From positions 1 through 64,000 of the forward strand of contig CAWJCU010000019.1 in NCBI GenBank assembly GCA_963841455.1: DNA of 64,000 nt, given 5' to 3'. This document shows positions 1 to 9,800 of this stretch, piece by piece. The notes under the pieces were generated by a model. It was given only the letters and a program-made list of their open reading frames with translations, was not told where the DNA came from and did no database searches. Source of the stretch: JAWVFM01 sp963841455 (GTDB taxonomy: Bacteria > Actinomycetota > Thermoleophilia > Solirubrobacterales > 70-9). A program made the translations under genes and the position numbers. How positions within the stretch are numbered: position 1 is the stretch's first letter; each line of letters starts with the position of its first letter.

Positions 1-323
1 TTCTGCTCCTCGGTGCCGTGGGCGATGACGACGGGCCCGCCCATCACGAGGCCCAGCACGTTCGCCGGGCGCGGCGCCTGGGCGCGGCCCATCTCCTCGG
101 CGAAGATCGCCTGCTCGATGAGGCTCGCCCCTCGGCCCCCGTACTCGGCGGGCCAGGAGATCCCAGCCCAGCCGCCCTCGTGCATCTTGCGCTGCCAGTC
201 GCTCGCGAACTCGACCCAGGCGTCGGTGCCGCTGCGGGGCTCCTCGCCGGGGTTGTTGGCCTCCAGCCATTCGCGAACCTCGTCGCGGAACGCCTGCTCC
301 TCTTGAGTCAGCGTCAGGTCCAT
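1..323 (-). CDS. Acyl-CoA dehydrogenase, N-terminal part (cut by window edge)
   Basis: The reading frame starts at an ATG (MDLTLTQEEQAFRDEV) and runs off the left edge after about 107 residues. It matches the N-terminal helical domain of the acyl-CoA dehydrogenase family, with the typical WPAEYGGRGAS stretch followed by an acidic helix (EEMGRAQAP). Such flavoenzymes oxidise acyl-CoA thioesters to 2-enoyl-CoA. The catalytic base and the FAD-binding C-terminal half lie outside the window, so substrate chain length and subclass cannot be judged. A HicAB module lies upstream on the other strand. Confidence 0.85.
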   Translation of the reverse strand, partial: MDLTLTQEEQAFRDEVREWLEANNPGEEPRSGTDAWVEFASDWQRKMHEGGWAGISWPAEYGGRGASLIEQAIFAEEMGRAQAPRPANVLGLVMGGPVVIAHGTEEQ

Positions 324-422
324 CCGGGGAGGGAATCTACCCATCCGCGAAACGGCACGGTCGCGCGCGTCATTCATCACAGCGAAGTCTTCGGCGAATC
401 GCGTGACCTCAATCTCCGTCCG

Positions 423-626
423 GTGGCCAAGTCCTACCGCGAGGTCGCCTCGGCGCTCCGCCGCGCGGGGTGGACGCGAGCGCGAACCTCCGGCTCCCAC
501 GAGATCTGGGTCCATGGCGACGGCCGTCGGGTCGCCGTCCCGGGCGGGGGCAAGGCGAATCGCAATGTTCCCGCGGGAACGTTGGCTAGCATCAGGCGCG
601 CTACCGGTCTGGAGGAGTTGCGCTGA
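423..626 (+). CDS. hicA: HicA-type mRNA interferase toxin
   Basis: A 67-residue protein reads from a GTG start (VAKSYREVASALRRAGW). It has the HicA double-stranded-RNA-binding-like fold signature: an N-terminal helix, then a GSHEIWVH stretch carrying the catalytic His of the family, a basic VPGGGKANRNVP turn, and a final helix LASIRRATGLEEL. HicA toxins cleave mRNA and are neutralised by HicB. Its stop overlaps the hicB start by four bases (CTGA), the usual tight toxin-antitoxin arrangement. The longer upstream in-frame extension does not look like HicA, so the GTG start is preferred. Confidence 0.8.
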   Translation: MAKSYREVASALRRAGWTRARTSGSHEIWVHGDGRRVAVPGGGKANRNVPAGTLASIRRATGLEELR

Positions 627-832
627 CCACCTACGGAGTCATCTACGAGCGGGCCGACGATGGGAGTTGGAGCGCACGTGCTGCCGACCTGCCGGTCTTC
701 GCGGTCGGCGACACGCGCGAGGAGGCGGAAGCCGAGATCCGCGACGCGATCGCCCTCTACGTCGACGAACTGAAGCGCAACGGGGAGTCCGTGCCGCACA
801 TCGACAGCGTCGTCGGGACGGTCTCGGTCTAG
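623..832 (+). CDS. hicB: HicB-family antitoxin (short form)
   Basis: A 69-residue protein begins TTYGVIYERADDGSWSARA and continues with LPVFAVGDTREEAEAEIRDAIALYVDEL. This is the HicB/UPF0150 N-terminal fold that sits in the HicA active site. The only sensible initiation codon is CTG at 623, overlapping the hicA stop as CTGA, so translation is probably coupled. There is no C-terminal ribbon-helix-helix or HTH domain, so autoregulation would need another DNA binder or HicA itself. The start codon assignment is inferred from the overlap and the family length. Confidence 0.72.
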   Translation: MTTYGVIYERADDGSWSARAADLPVFAVGDTREEAEAEIRDAIALYVDELKRNGESVPHIDSVVGTVSV

Positions 833-863
833 CTCTCCCAAGGCGCCAGGAGATCCCGGCGTC

Positions 864-3380
864 CTACGGGTAGTGGCAGTTGCCGTTCGTGCTCGGGTAG
901 CCGGAGCCCGTACCCGTGTTGTTGGCCTCGTTGCTCTCGGCGACGACGTTGGTGGCGTCGGCGGTCACCGTGGCCGCGTTGTTCTGCCCGTAGACGCGTG
1001 GAAGGGTCACGGTCGCCACCGACCCGGAGGCAAGCGCTGGGGTTGGCACCAGCTGGTCGAACGTCGGGGTGGCGGCGAGGTCCTTGAACCGCGTCATGCT
1101 GGCGCCCGCGGACCCGCTGCCGGCGTTGCGAATATCGGCGTAGATCGTGCAGTCAGCCGTTTCCTGGTTGCCGTAGACGCGGTCGACCACGAGATCGGGC
1201 TGGTTGAGGTGGCAGGTGATCGGGACGCTGAGGGAGTTGTTCGCCTCGTTCGTCTCGGCGACGAGGTTGGTGGCGTCGGCGGTGGCGTTGACGGTGACCG
1301 GGCCGTTGATCGGGCAGCCGACCACCTCCGTGTCGACCTGCCCAGGCGCCAGTGGCCCGACGTCGAGCAGGGTGTCGGCGCCGCCGAAGTTGTAGGCGAG
1401 CTTGCTGGCGCCCGCCGCCGCGGTGCCGATGTTGCTGACGTCGATGGTGATCGCGCCGAACCCGCCGCCGATCGAGCTGACGGTGAGGTCCGGCCCGCTC
1501 GGCGGGGGCGGTATGACCGGTGGGGTGCAGTGGGCGGCCGAGCGTCCGAAGATGACGTAGTGAGGGTCGATGAAGTCCGTTTCCGCCTTCTTGCTCGCCG
1601 AACCGGCGGCGGCGAAGCACTGGGTGCCGGGGATGCCGGTGAGACCGAGGTAGTCGCCGCCGTTGCCCGGCTCGATCAGCGATCGCTGACCGCTGACCGT
1701 CTGCGCCGCGGCGTAATCGATCAGGAACCCGACCGCGTGCGATGGATAGCGGGATGGGCCTCCGAGCATGAAGCTGAGCGCCGTCGAGCCGTTGGTGTTA
1801 GCCCGCAGCTGCGGTAACGCGGTCGCCAGGTCGGCGTACTCGATCTGGGCGCCGGCGACCTTCTTCGGCGGGTTCTGGGCGCTGTTGATGACGATGAAGC
1901 CGATCCCGGGCTGCTTGTGCGAGTCGATCGTCTGCTCGGCGCCATCGCGGATCACCTTCGCCTTGCGCCCGAACATCCAGCCGAACAGCAGCGAGTTGCC
2001 GGTGTTGGCACCGGTGACCACCGCCCCCGCCTGCTTGCCGTAGCGGTCCATCCAGTTGTCGCCCGATGGGTCGTTGCTCGCCGTGTCCTCGGTCGCGACC
2101 GTGCCGTGGTCGATGTCGTACTCGTAGATCAGAGCGTTGGCCGCGTCCGACCACTTGAACACGTTGAGCCGGCTCGTCGACGCCGCGCCGGCGAAGTACT
2201 GGGTCGTGGCCTTGCTCGACGCGTCCTGGGCGGGCCGGACCTTGCTCGACGCGGTCGGGGTGTGCAGATACTGGTAGCCGATCGAGCCCGACTTGAGCTG
2301 GGTCTGGCGGATGCGCCACATCACGCTGCCGTCGAACACCTTGCCCTTCGAGCGCCAGGCATCGACCGTCAGGTAGAGCCAGGTGCGCGTGGTCGCAACG
2401 TGGACCCGGTCGAACTGCGGGAACGGCGCCCCCCGGAAGCTCGAACGCCGGATGCCGAAATCCGCCGGCGTGAAGTCCCAGTAGCTCCAGCTCGTGCCGC
2501 CCGAGGCGGCGACCTGCCCGGCGGTCGCGGTGGCGACGCGAACCACGTTCCCGAGCCGGTCGTTGCGGACGCCCCCGCTACCACCCCAGTACTGGATCAC
2601 CCAAACGAAGCGCTTGATCCGCGGCATCCAGGCCACCACCTGGTCGCAGCAGTAGCCCCCGGCGGCGCTGGGGAAGACGGTCCGTGGATCGAGGTAGTTG
2701 AACGTGAGGCCGCCGTCGGTGGAGAGCGCGTCGCCGTCGTTGGTCGTGTAGAGAACGGTGCTGCCAACCGTGGCGACGCTCTGCTCGCCGCCGTCCGTCG
2801 CCGCGAAGTTGGAGGCAATCGACGGGCTCGCCATCAGGCTTTGATTGCGGACCACGTCGATGTCGCCGATTCCCGCCAGCGGCAGCTGGGCCATGGGCGC
2901 CGGCTGGCTCGCCTCCTGGTCGGGCGCCGGCTGCTCGATCGGATGCTTCTCGGGGACGAACGGGCCCGCCGGTATCGACAGCTTCCGGGCGTCCTCGTCG
3001 TCGCCGCCGAGCGGGGGTTGCGCCGGGGGCGTGTAGGGACCGGCGGTGACGCCGCCCTCGACCGGCTTTCCTCGATCCGGCTTGACCCGCGCCGGAATCG
3101 GGTTCGCACGGCAGCGAGCCGGGGTCGGCTTCAGGCGGTGGCGGAAGCGGTGGTGGTGGCGATGTCGATGCCCTCGGCGCGGGCATGCCCGCCGATGGTG
3201 GTGGCGGTGGTGGTGGCGATGATGGCTCGCCTGCCTCCCGCTCGCCGGCCGATCGGCGGCACCGGCCGGCGGTATCGCTCCGAACAACGCGAGCGCCCCG
3301 GCCGACGAGGCGACGATTCCCGCGTTCCTGATCCGAGTCGACCAGCTGCTCGGCCGTGTCCTCCGACGGACACCACTCAC
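864..3380 (-). CDS. Secreted protein with His-rich N-terminus and two C-terminal CARDB domains
   Basis: The protein has 838 residues and starts at GTG with an AAGGAGG ribosome site about eight bases upstream. A signal peptide (hydrophobic run ending PPAGAA) is followed by a strikingly His/Arg-rich stretch at roughly residues 50-85, then a Pro-rich linker. Residues about 180-600 contain sialidase/BNR-like repeats (for example TTNDGDALSTDGGLTF) and a double-Cys YCCDQVV segment. The C-terminus carries two CARDB (APHP) beta-sandwich domains, each starting PDL(T/V)V and ending in an AETNEANN-type motif. It is exported and probably surface-bound. No catalytic function is assigned, and the His cluster could bind metal. 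Confidence 0.7.
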   Translation of the reverse strand: MSGVRRRTRPSSWSTRIRNAGIVASSAGALALFGAIPPAGAADRPASGRQASHHRHHHRHHHRRACPRRGHRHRHHHRFRHRLKPTPARCRANPIPARVKPDRGKPVEGGVTAGPYTPPAQPPLGGDDEDARKLSIPAGPFVPEKHPIEQPAPDQEASQPAPMAQLPLAGIGDIDVVRNQSLMASPSIASNFAATDGGEQSVATVGSTVLYTTNDGDALSTDGGLTFNYLDPRTVFPSAAGGYCCDQVVAWMPRIKRFVWVIQYWGGSGGVRNDRLGNVVRVATATAGQVAASGGTSWSYWDFTPADFGIRRSSFRGAPFPQFDRVHVATTRTWLYLTVDAWRSKGKVFDGSVMWRIRQTQLKSGSIGYQYLHTPTASSKVRPAQDASSKATTQYFAGAASTSRLNVFKWSDAANALIYEYDIDHGTVATEDTASNDPSGDNWMDRYGKQAGAVVTGANTGNSLLFGWMFGRKAKVIRDGAEQTIDSHKQPGIGFIVINSAQNPPKKVAGAQIEYADLATALPQLRANTNGSTALSFMLGGPSRYPSHAVGFLIDYAAAQTVSGQRSLIEPGNGGDYLGLTGIPGTQCFAAAGSASKKAETDFIDPHYVIFGRSAAHCTPPVIPPPPSGPDLTVSSIGGGFGAITIDVSNIGTAAAGASKLAYNFGGADTLLDVGPLAPGQVDTEVVGCPINGPVTVNATADATNLVAETNEANNSLSVPITCHLNQPDLVVDRVYGNQETADCTIYADIRNAGSGSAGASMTRFKDLAATPTFDQLVPTPALASGSVATVTLPRVYGQNNAATVTADATNVVAESNEANNTGTGSGYPSTNGNCHYP

Positions 3381-3434
3381 GTTGTTCCCCTCCTTGGACT
3401 CTATGCCGACCCTAGTGCACCGCGGCCCTCCGCG

Positions 3435-4484
3435 TCAACGCCCCCACCTGCGCGAATCCTGCGAGGCGTCGCCCTGCCTGGCGCCGAGCCAGGTCGCGAA
3501 GTCGTTCGTGTGGACCTCGGGCGGCAGGAAGGCGCCGGAGAGGAAGCGCGAGCTCAGGATCGAGGGCGTCGCGACGCCGTCGACGCGGGTCGCCAGGAGC
3601 CTCTTGGTCGCGTTCTCGTGGCCATCGAGCCACAGGCGCATCCACGCGAGGAAGTAGTGCGCGACGTAGCGGTGCTGCTGGTCGCTGCCCTTGCCGGTGA
3701 AGCTCGAGTGCTGGAAGCCGCGCATGACGAGCTCCATGCTCGGGACGCCGGCCTTACGCCAGTGCTTGAAGCCGATCTCCTTGAGGTCCGGCGGCGCGTA
3801 GTCGGGCTTCGCGGCGCAGGGCTCGTCCATCGCGAAGCCCAGCGCCGGAACGCGAGGGGTGATCTCGTTCGACGGTGGGTTGGCGCACTCGAACAGCGCC
3901 GCGCCCGGATCGCCGGAGACGTAACGGCGCAGGTTGTCGAGGGCGACGATCGCCCTGACCCCGCGGTCGTGGTCCTGCTGGACGTAGCTGGCGTCGATCG
4001 ACCCCATCGAGTGGCCGGCGATCGCGATCCGTTTCGTGTCGGTGAGCTTGGCGTAGGGGTTCGAAGGCGAGCGCGCGAAGGCGAGCGCGGAGCGGGTCGC
4101 GTCGACCGCGTTGACGAACGCGCCCCCCGGCGTCGACTCGTTGGGCGAGGTCCAGATCATCGCCACGTAGCCGTGGCCGGCGAGCATCCGCGCGGCCCAG
4201 ACGAGCCCGCACTGGTTGCCGCCGAGACCGTGCTGGAGGACGACGAGCGGCCGCGCGCCCGGATAGGCCTTGCGGTCCGCGGGCTTCAGGATCGAGCCGC
4301 GATACGAGGTGATGCCGAACGGGTGGGTCAACGAGGGGATCGAGACCGCGTGGGCCTTCGACTCGCCCATCCAGTGCAGGGCGGGGTCGCTCGGGCAGGG
4401 GTCGTACGCCGCCTCGGCCGTTGCGCCGTTCGGCACGGCGACCGCGGCGATGGCCGCGAGCAGGGCAATCAGTCCTCGGTGCAT
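3435..4484 (-). CDS. Secreted alpha/beta hydrolase (cutinase/PETase-like lipase fold)
   Basis: The 349-residue protein starts at MHRGLIALLAAIAAVAV, a clear signal peptide. A start six codons upstream also exists. The nucleophile elbow is GHSMG (in IAIAGHSMGSIDAS), with an oxyanion-side HGLGGNQCG motif before it. Candidate acid and base lie in the C-terminal half, including a GFQHSSF His. Two or more Cys pairs suit an extracytoplasmic enzyme. The architecture resembles dienelactone-hydrolase, lipase and cutinase-like secreted hydrolases of actinobacteria. The ester substrate is unknown. It stands alone, between the CARDB gene and the ATPase gene on the same strand. Confidence 0.72.
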   Translation of the reverse strand: MHRGLIALLAAIAAVAVPNGATAEAAYDPCPSDPALHWMGESKAHAVSIPSLTHPFGITSYRGSILKPADRKAYPGARPLVVLQHGLGGNQCGLVWAARMLAGHGYVAMIWTSPNESTPGGAFVNAVDATRSALAFARSPSNPYAKLTDTKRIAIAGHSMGSIDASYVQQDHDRGVRAIVALDNLRRYVSGDPGAALFECANPPSNEITPRVPALGFAMDEPCAAKPDYAPPDLKEIGFKHWRKAGVPSMELVMRGFQHSSFTGKGSDQQHRYVAHYFLAWMRLWLDGHENATKRLLATRVDGVATPSILSSRFLSGAFLPPEVHTNDFATWLGARQGDASQDSRRWGR

Positions 4485-4556
4485 TCCTCGTGCTGACAAC
4501 ACTCATGGGAGTGCCGAGTAGCGGCGCCCGTTACCGGCCGAGGCGCGGAGATGAAG

Positions 4557-5840
4557 CTACGGCCCGAGCAGTGAAGCCGGGATCACGCCGATCCCGTCCG
4601 GACGACGGTATGCGTCGGCACCGGTGGTGATCACGGCTGCGTCCAGGAGCTCGGCGCCGGCGCGCTCCCCGAGCCAGCGCAGATGCTTCACGTCGGCGTC
4701 GTCAACGTCCCGCGCGAGCTTCACCTCGATGGCGACGAACCGGCCGTCGCCGCGCTCGACGATCAGGTCGACCTCGTGCTCGCCGGCCCGGGTCCGGAGA
4801 TGCGAAACGCGCTCCGCCTCGGCGGCCTGGCTGTAGACCCTGACCGAGAGGGTCACGAGGGATTCGAACAGAGCACCAAGAAGCGTCCCGTCACGAGGGA
4901 TCGGTGGCCCAACCGCGGAGCCTCGAAGAAGCGCCTCCGTGTCGAGGCCAAGTAGGCGCGCGGCGAGCGCCGGATCGACGAGCTGGTGCTTGGGCGGCAT
5001 CGCAAGGCGTCGTATGTGGGCTCGCGTGGGGACCCACGCGGGCACGGGATCCACGATCCACAGCCTTTCCAGCGCGTCTCGGTAGGGCCCGACCGTGGTC
5101 TTGGCAGGCTTTTCCGTCTGGCCAGCCGTGGCCGCGTCGCGGATCGTCTCGAACGACGCCGTCGTGGATGACGCGGCGGCATACGCCGCCATCCACCGAC
5201 GTAGGGCCGGCGGGTTTCGGACCCGCCGGCCGACTTCATCCGGGAAGTCTCGGTCGACGATCCGCCGAAGGTAGCCCTCCAATTGGGCCCGCAACGGCCG
5301 GCCGTCCAGTTCGCGGAGGCCGGGGAACCCGGATCGAAGGATCTCGCGCGCGTACCTCTCGAGGTCCCACCCGCTACGGCCTGTGATCGCTGCACGCGCG
5401 CCGGAGAGCAGCTCGCTGATGCTTACCGTCGGGCGCTCGCCGCTTCGTTCGGCGAGTGAGAGAGGTCGCATCCGCAGGCTGACGATCCGCGCGGCGCCGG
5501 AGTGGGTCGGCGGATCCGCGGGCGTCACGGAGCCGGTGAGCAGGAACTGCCCGCGCGGCGCGCCCGCGTCGACGCGGCGGCGCACCAGATCCCAAATCTC
5601 GGGGACTCGCTGCCACTCATCGATCAGCACCGGGGGCGGATCGTCAAGCAGGCGGTCTGGGTCGGCCTGAGCGAGACTTCTGAGCGCGGGCTGATCCAAA
5701 GCGTGCGTTGTAGCCGCGAGGCGAGAGGCGGTGGTCGTCTTGCCAACCGCCTTTGCACCCTCGATGACGACGGCAGGCAGACTCGCGAAGAGCTCCTCGA
5801 GCTCGCCATCGATAATCCGCGGTGAGTAGCCCCTGACCAT
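4557..5840 (-). CDS. AAA_14 / DUF4143 family ATPase
   Basis: The 427-residue protein has a P-loop near residue 29 (GAKAVGKTT), a Walker B PVLIDEWQ and a sensor-like FLLTGS, typical of the AAA_14 domain. The C-terminal DUF4143 half carries a PD-(D/E)XK-like nuclease-fold signature: HEVDLIVER followed by FVAIEVKLA. Proteins of this family are common, often duplicated, and of unknown role. Some are thought to be linked to mobile or defence functions. The gene is monocistronic, and three exactly spaced heptamers lie just upstream of its start, which may be an autoregulatory operator. Confidence 0.8.
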   Translation of the reverse strand: MVRGYSPRIIDGELEELFASLPAVVIEGAKAVGKTTTASRLAATTHALDQPALRSLAQADPDRLLDDPPPVLIDEWQRVPEIWDLVRRRVDAGAPRGQFLLTGSVTPADPPTHSGAARIVSLRMRPLSLAERSGERPTVSISELLSGARAAITGRSGWDLERYAREILRSGFPGLRELDGRPLRAQLEGYLRRIVDRDFPDEVGRRVRNPPALRRWMAAYAAASSTTASFETIRDAATAGQTEKPAKTTVGPYRDALERLWIVDPVPAWVPTRAHIRRLAMPPKHQLVDPALAARLLGLDTEALLRGSAVGPPIPRDGTLLGALFESLVTLSVRVYSQAAEAERVSHLRTRAGEHEVDLIVERGDGRFVAIEVKLARDVDDADVKHLRWLGERAGAELLDAAVITTGADAYRRPDGIGVIPASLLGP

Positions 5841-5857
5841 GGCGGAAGACTATCATA

Positions 5858-5910
5858 TGGACGCCGGTAACCCTACCGTTTGGACGCTACGTACGCTACC
5901 GACTGGACGC
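5858..5910. repeat. Three 7-bp iterons at an exact 23-bp period
   Basis: The heptamer TGGACGC occurs at 5858, 5881 and 5904, so the spacing is 23 bp twice. The first two 23-bp units also share CTACCG at the same internal position. The array lies 18-70 bp upstream of the ATPase start and reaches almost to the stop of the prenyltransferase gene. Regular spacing close to two helical turns suits cooperative protein binding on one DNA face. Function as an operator is inferred. Confidence 0.5.
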
Positions 5911-5917
5911 TTGAGCC

Positions 5918-6862
5918 CTAACCCACCGCGTAGAGCATCACGAGCGCCGAGATGACCCAGGTGACGCCGGCGAAGATCATCCCCGGGTCCTCGACCAGGA
6001 TCGCCGCCGTGGAGCGGGTGTCCTCGCGGTCATAGATCAGGTAGAGGTAGCGGAAGATCCCGTACAGCACCGAGGGGGCGGTGGCGAGCATCTTCGAGCC
6101 GATCTGCGGGGAGTTGATGGCGTAGATGACGTAGCTGATGATCGCCGCCGCGGTGACCATCGAGACCATCTGGTCGAGGAACGGCACCGAGTAGTGCTCG
6201 AGGACAGGGCGCGACTCCGCCTTCTCGTGTTCCTCGAGGATCGCCTCCTGGCGGCGCTTCGTGAACCCGAGGAAGAGCGCCAGCATCGCCGTGCAGACCA
6301 GGAGGTAGGGCGAGGCGTGGGCCTCCACTGCGACGGCGCCCGCGACCACCCGGACGATGAAGAGCGAGGCGATCGTCATCACGTCGATGATCACCAGGCG
6401 CTTCAGGATCAGCGTGTAGGCGACCGTCGTCACCCCGTAGATGGCGACGATGCCCGCAACCTCGAGCGAGACCCCGATCAACGCGACGTCGATCGCGACG
6501 ACGGCGAGGAGCGCCGCGACCGCCCACGCGGTGGCGGGCGTGATCTCCCCGGCGGCGATCGGACGGTGCCGCTTGTCGGGGTGGCTTCGGTCGTGAGCCA
6601 CGTCGCGCAGATCGTTGAACAGGTAGCCGGCGCTCGAGATCGCGCAGAAGGCGACGAAGGTCAGGACGGCGTCGACGACCTGCGAGGGGTCGTTGAACTT
6701 CTTCGCGAACACCAGCCCCGCGAAGACGAGGATGTTCTTGATCCACTCCTGCGGGCGCATCGCGACGAACGTCGCCACGAGCGGCGAACGCGTGCGCCCG
6801 GGTGCGGCGGGCTCTGCGACCGGGGGCGAGCCCGCGCGGCTCTGCTCGGCGGCGCTTTCCAC
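5918..6862 (-). CDS. Decaprenyl-phosphate phosphoribosyltransferase (UbiA superfamily)
   Basis: The 314-residue polytopic membrane protein has the UbiA-superfamily metal/diphosphate motif NDLRDVAHDRSHPDKRHRPI and the characteristic N-terminus MRPQEWIKNILVFAGLVF. This is the signature of the Rv3806c type. That enzyme transfers ribose-5-phosphate from PRPP to polyprenyl phosphate, the first step towards decaprenyl-phosphoryl-arabinose. About eight to nine transmembrane helices are visible. The start is a GTG, and the 30-residue soluble leader is not conserved. No arabinan-pathway neighbours are present in the window, so its product may feed another cell-envelope polymer in this lineage. Confidence 0.85.
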   Translation of the reverse strand: MESAAEQSRAGSPPVAEPAAPGRTRSPLVATFVAMRPQEWIKNILVFAGLVFAKKFNDPSQVVDAVLTFVAFCAISSAGYLFNDLRDVAHDRSHPDKRHRPIAAGEITPATAWAVAALLAVVAIDVALIGVSLEVAGIVAIYGVTTVAYTLILKRLVIIDVMTIASLFIVRVVAGAVAVEAHASPYLLVCTAMLALFLGFTKRRQEAILEEHEKAESRPVLEHYSVPFLDQMVSMVTAAAIISYVIYAINSPQIGSKMLATAPSVLYGIFRYLYLIYDREDTRSTAAILVEDPGMIFAGVTWVISALVMLYAVG

Positions 6863-6892
6863 GCGGGAAAGGTTAGGGGTGGTGCGGCTCGA

Positions 6893-9800
6893 TTATCGGC
6901 CGGTTTCCACCAACCGGGGGGCGGCGATCCGGTAGGCGGGCTGGCGGCCCTCGAAGCCCTTCAGCTCGAGGTCCTCGCGCTCGGGATCGATCTCGTGGTC
7001 TGCGAGCCACGGACCGACGCGGCGGTAGGCCTCCTCGCTGAGCAGGATCTCGCCGGACTCTGCCGCGGCCTGGAGCCGCGCCGCGAGGTTGGTCGCCACG
7101 CCGGTGACGGAGATGTTGTCGGCGGAGGCGCCCCGGCCGAGGATCGCGGGGCCGACCGCGATGCCGATGCCGATGCCGAGCCCGCTGAGGGCCGCCTTGT
7201 CGCGCAGGCCGAGCGCCGCCTCCAGCGCGCGAACGCAGTGATCGACGCTCGTCTGCGCGACGTTGAAGGTCGCCATGACCGCGTCGCCCGCGAACTTGTC
7301 GACGATCCCGCCCTGGCTCGCGATCGTCGCCCTCGCGAATCGGTAGAGCGCGGCGACGTCCTCGGCCAGGTCCTGCGGCGCTGCGCTCGCCGCTCGGGCG
7401 GAATACCCGCGCACGTCGGCGAAGAGCGAGGTCACGAGCCGCTCGCCGAGCGGCACGACCTCCGGCTGAGCGTCCGGCGCGGGAGCCGGCTCGGGCGGCG
7501 GCGGCAGGTCGACGTCGAGGCGAGCCGCGAGAGCGTCCGCCTCAGCCCTGATCAGGGCCGCGCCGATGCCGTCCGCGTGCTCGGCGACCGCGCGCAGCTC
7601 CATCGCGGCAGCTTCCGAATCGCCCGCGGCCGCGAGCGCCTCGGCGAGCGGCAAACGGCGGCGCAGCTCGACGAGCGGATAACCGGCGGCTCGGGCGGCC
7701 TCGATGGCGGCGTTGGCCGGCGCGATCGCCGCCTCGGGCTGACCGCGCGCCAGCAGCAGCCGCCCGCGCATCTCGTCCTGGAAGCTCGCGCCCGCTGTCG
7801 ACGCGCGCTGCTCACCCGCTTCCGCCACGCGCTCCGCGGCCTCAAGCTCGCCCGCGGCGACCAGGGCCTCGACCCCGATCGCGAGCGTCTCGCGGTAGGT
7901 GGCGAGGCCCTCGGCCCGATCGGCGATCTCTCGCGCGCGCTCGGTCGCTTCGTCCTCGTCGCCGGCGGCCTGCGCGGAGCGGATGTGGGCAGCGGCGTCG
8001 TAGACGATGTCCTGAAGCTCGGTCCGCGTCGAGACGGCCGGAAGGGCTGCACGCGCCTCGGTCGGGAGCCCGAGCTCGGCGAGGACCTCCGCGAGGTTCA
8101 CCTCGCACCGCCAGATCATCTTTCCGTAGCCGAGGTCGCGATACAGCGCGAGGGCGCTCTCGCCGTCCTCCCGCGCCGCCGCGAGGTCGCCCTGCGACCT
8201 CCTGATGTAGGAACCGAGGATCCCCCCGCTCGCCAGGTCCACGGTTGAGTCGCCGGCTTCGCTGCGCCTCGCGAGCCGCTCGTCGAGACCGGTCTCCAGC
8301 GTGTGCGTCCGGGTCCAGATGTCGTTGAAGGTCATGTTCTGGGCGATGTACCAGTAGCCCTTCTCCGACGCCTCCCGGTAGCACGCGTCCATGGCCTCGA
8401 ACCCGCGGGCGTGGTCGCCGGAGTCGAGCAGCCCGAGGGCCACGAACCCAAGGCCCCAGACCCGCTCGAAGTCGGCGCCCGCCGCCTCGGCGATCGCGAC
8501 GGCCTTTCGCGAGTGCTCGAGGCAGCCCTGGTAGTCGAGCTCGAAGGCGTCCAGACCGGCCAGCCGCACATGCGCCATCGCCAGGTCGGCCGACGGTCCC
8601 TCGCCCTCGAGCACCTCCCGCGCCTCGAGGTACTGGCGGCGAGCCTCCTCCGGCTTGCTTCCCTCCCACAGGCAACGCCCGTAGACGACGCGATAACGCG
8701 CCGCGGCGAGGCGCTCGCCGAGACGGTCCAGCTCACCAACCCCCTCCTCGAGGAACCGCTCCCCGCGTGCGGACTCGCCGTTCAGCCAGTGGTCCTGACC
8801 GATCCGGCAGAGCATCCGCGCCCGTTCGGTCGCATCCTTCACGTGGGGCAGGGCCCGCTCGAGCATCCCGATCGCCTCGCCGAAGGCGATCGAGCGCTCG
8901 GCCTCCTCCGCCGCCGCGAGGCATACGGGCACCGCCTCGTCGAATCGCCCTGCGCCCAGAAGGTGGCGGGCGAGGTCGACCGGCCGGGTTGCGCCGGCCG
9001 CGGCAAGTGCGTCGGCGGCGTGCGAGTGGATCGCCTGGCGGCGCGGGGTCAGGATCTCCTCGTAGATCGCCTCCTGAGTAAGGGCGTGCCGCCAGCGGTA
9101 ATGGCCGGCTCGGTCGGGATCTTCCTCCACCAGCTGCTGGGCGACGGCCACGGAGATGGCCCCGTGCACGGTGCTCGACCCCACGTTGGAGAGGGCAACG
9201 AGGGTTGGAGCGTCGAAGCTTCGCCCAAGCACCGCGGCCCCCTCCAAGACCTCGGTGTCCGCGCGGTCCAGGCGTGAGAGGCGCAGCAGGATCGTGTCGC
9301 GGACCGTTTCCGGGATCTCCATCGAACGGACGGCGCGAACGCTTCCGCGACCGCCCGCGCCGACCTCGTCGGGCGCTTCGCGGAGCATCTCCTCGAGGAC
9401 GAACGGGTTGCCCTCCGTTCGCTGGAACATCAGCTCGGCGAGCTCGCCGTCGACGTCGTCGCGGCCGAGGATCGCGGCGATCATCTCCTCGACTCCGCCC
9501 TCGGGCAGCGGGCTCAGCTCGATGAGCTCGGCCGCACCCGAGCGGCGCCAGGCCTGGAGGGTCGGGACGAACGGATGCCGGCGATGAAGCTCGTCGCTGC
9601 GGTAGGTGAGGAGGGTCATCACGGGAAGGTCCGTGAGACGACGGGCCAAGTGGTCGAGAAGCTCGAGCGTGGACTCGTCGGCCCAGTGGACGTCCTCGAC
9701 CGCGAGCAGCAGCGTGCGCTCCCGGGCCGCGACCGTCAGCAGGTGGACGATCGACTCGAAGAGCCGCATCTTGCCCTGAGCCGGGTCGCCGACCCGCTCG

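Noticed and set aside
1917..4496. 859-codon open frame on the plus strand
   Set aside because: It lies antisense to the CARDB and hydrolase genes, is Arg/Gly/Val-rich without domains, and follows from the GC-rich third positions of the genes opposite.
6194..8248. 684-codon open frame on the plus strand
   Set aside because: Antisense to the prenyltransferase and cyclase genes; composition is that of a shadow frame.
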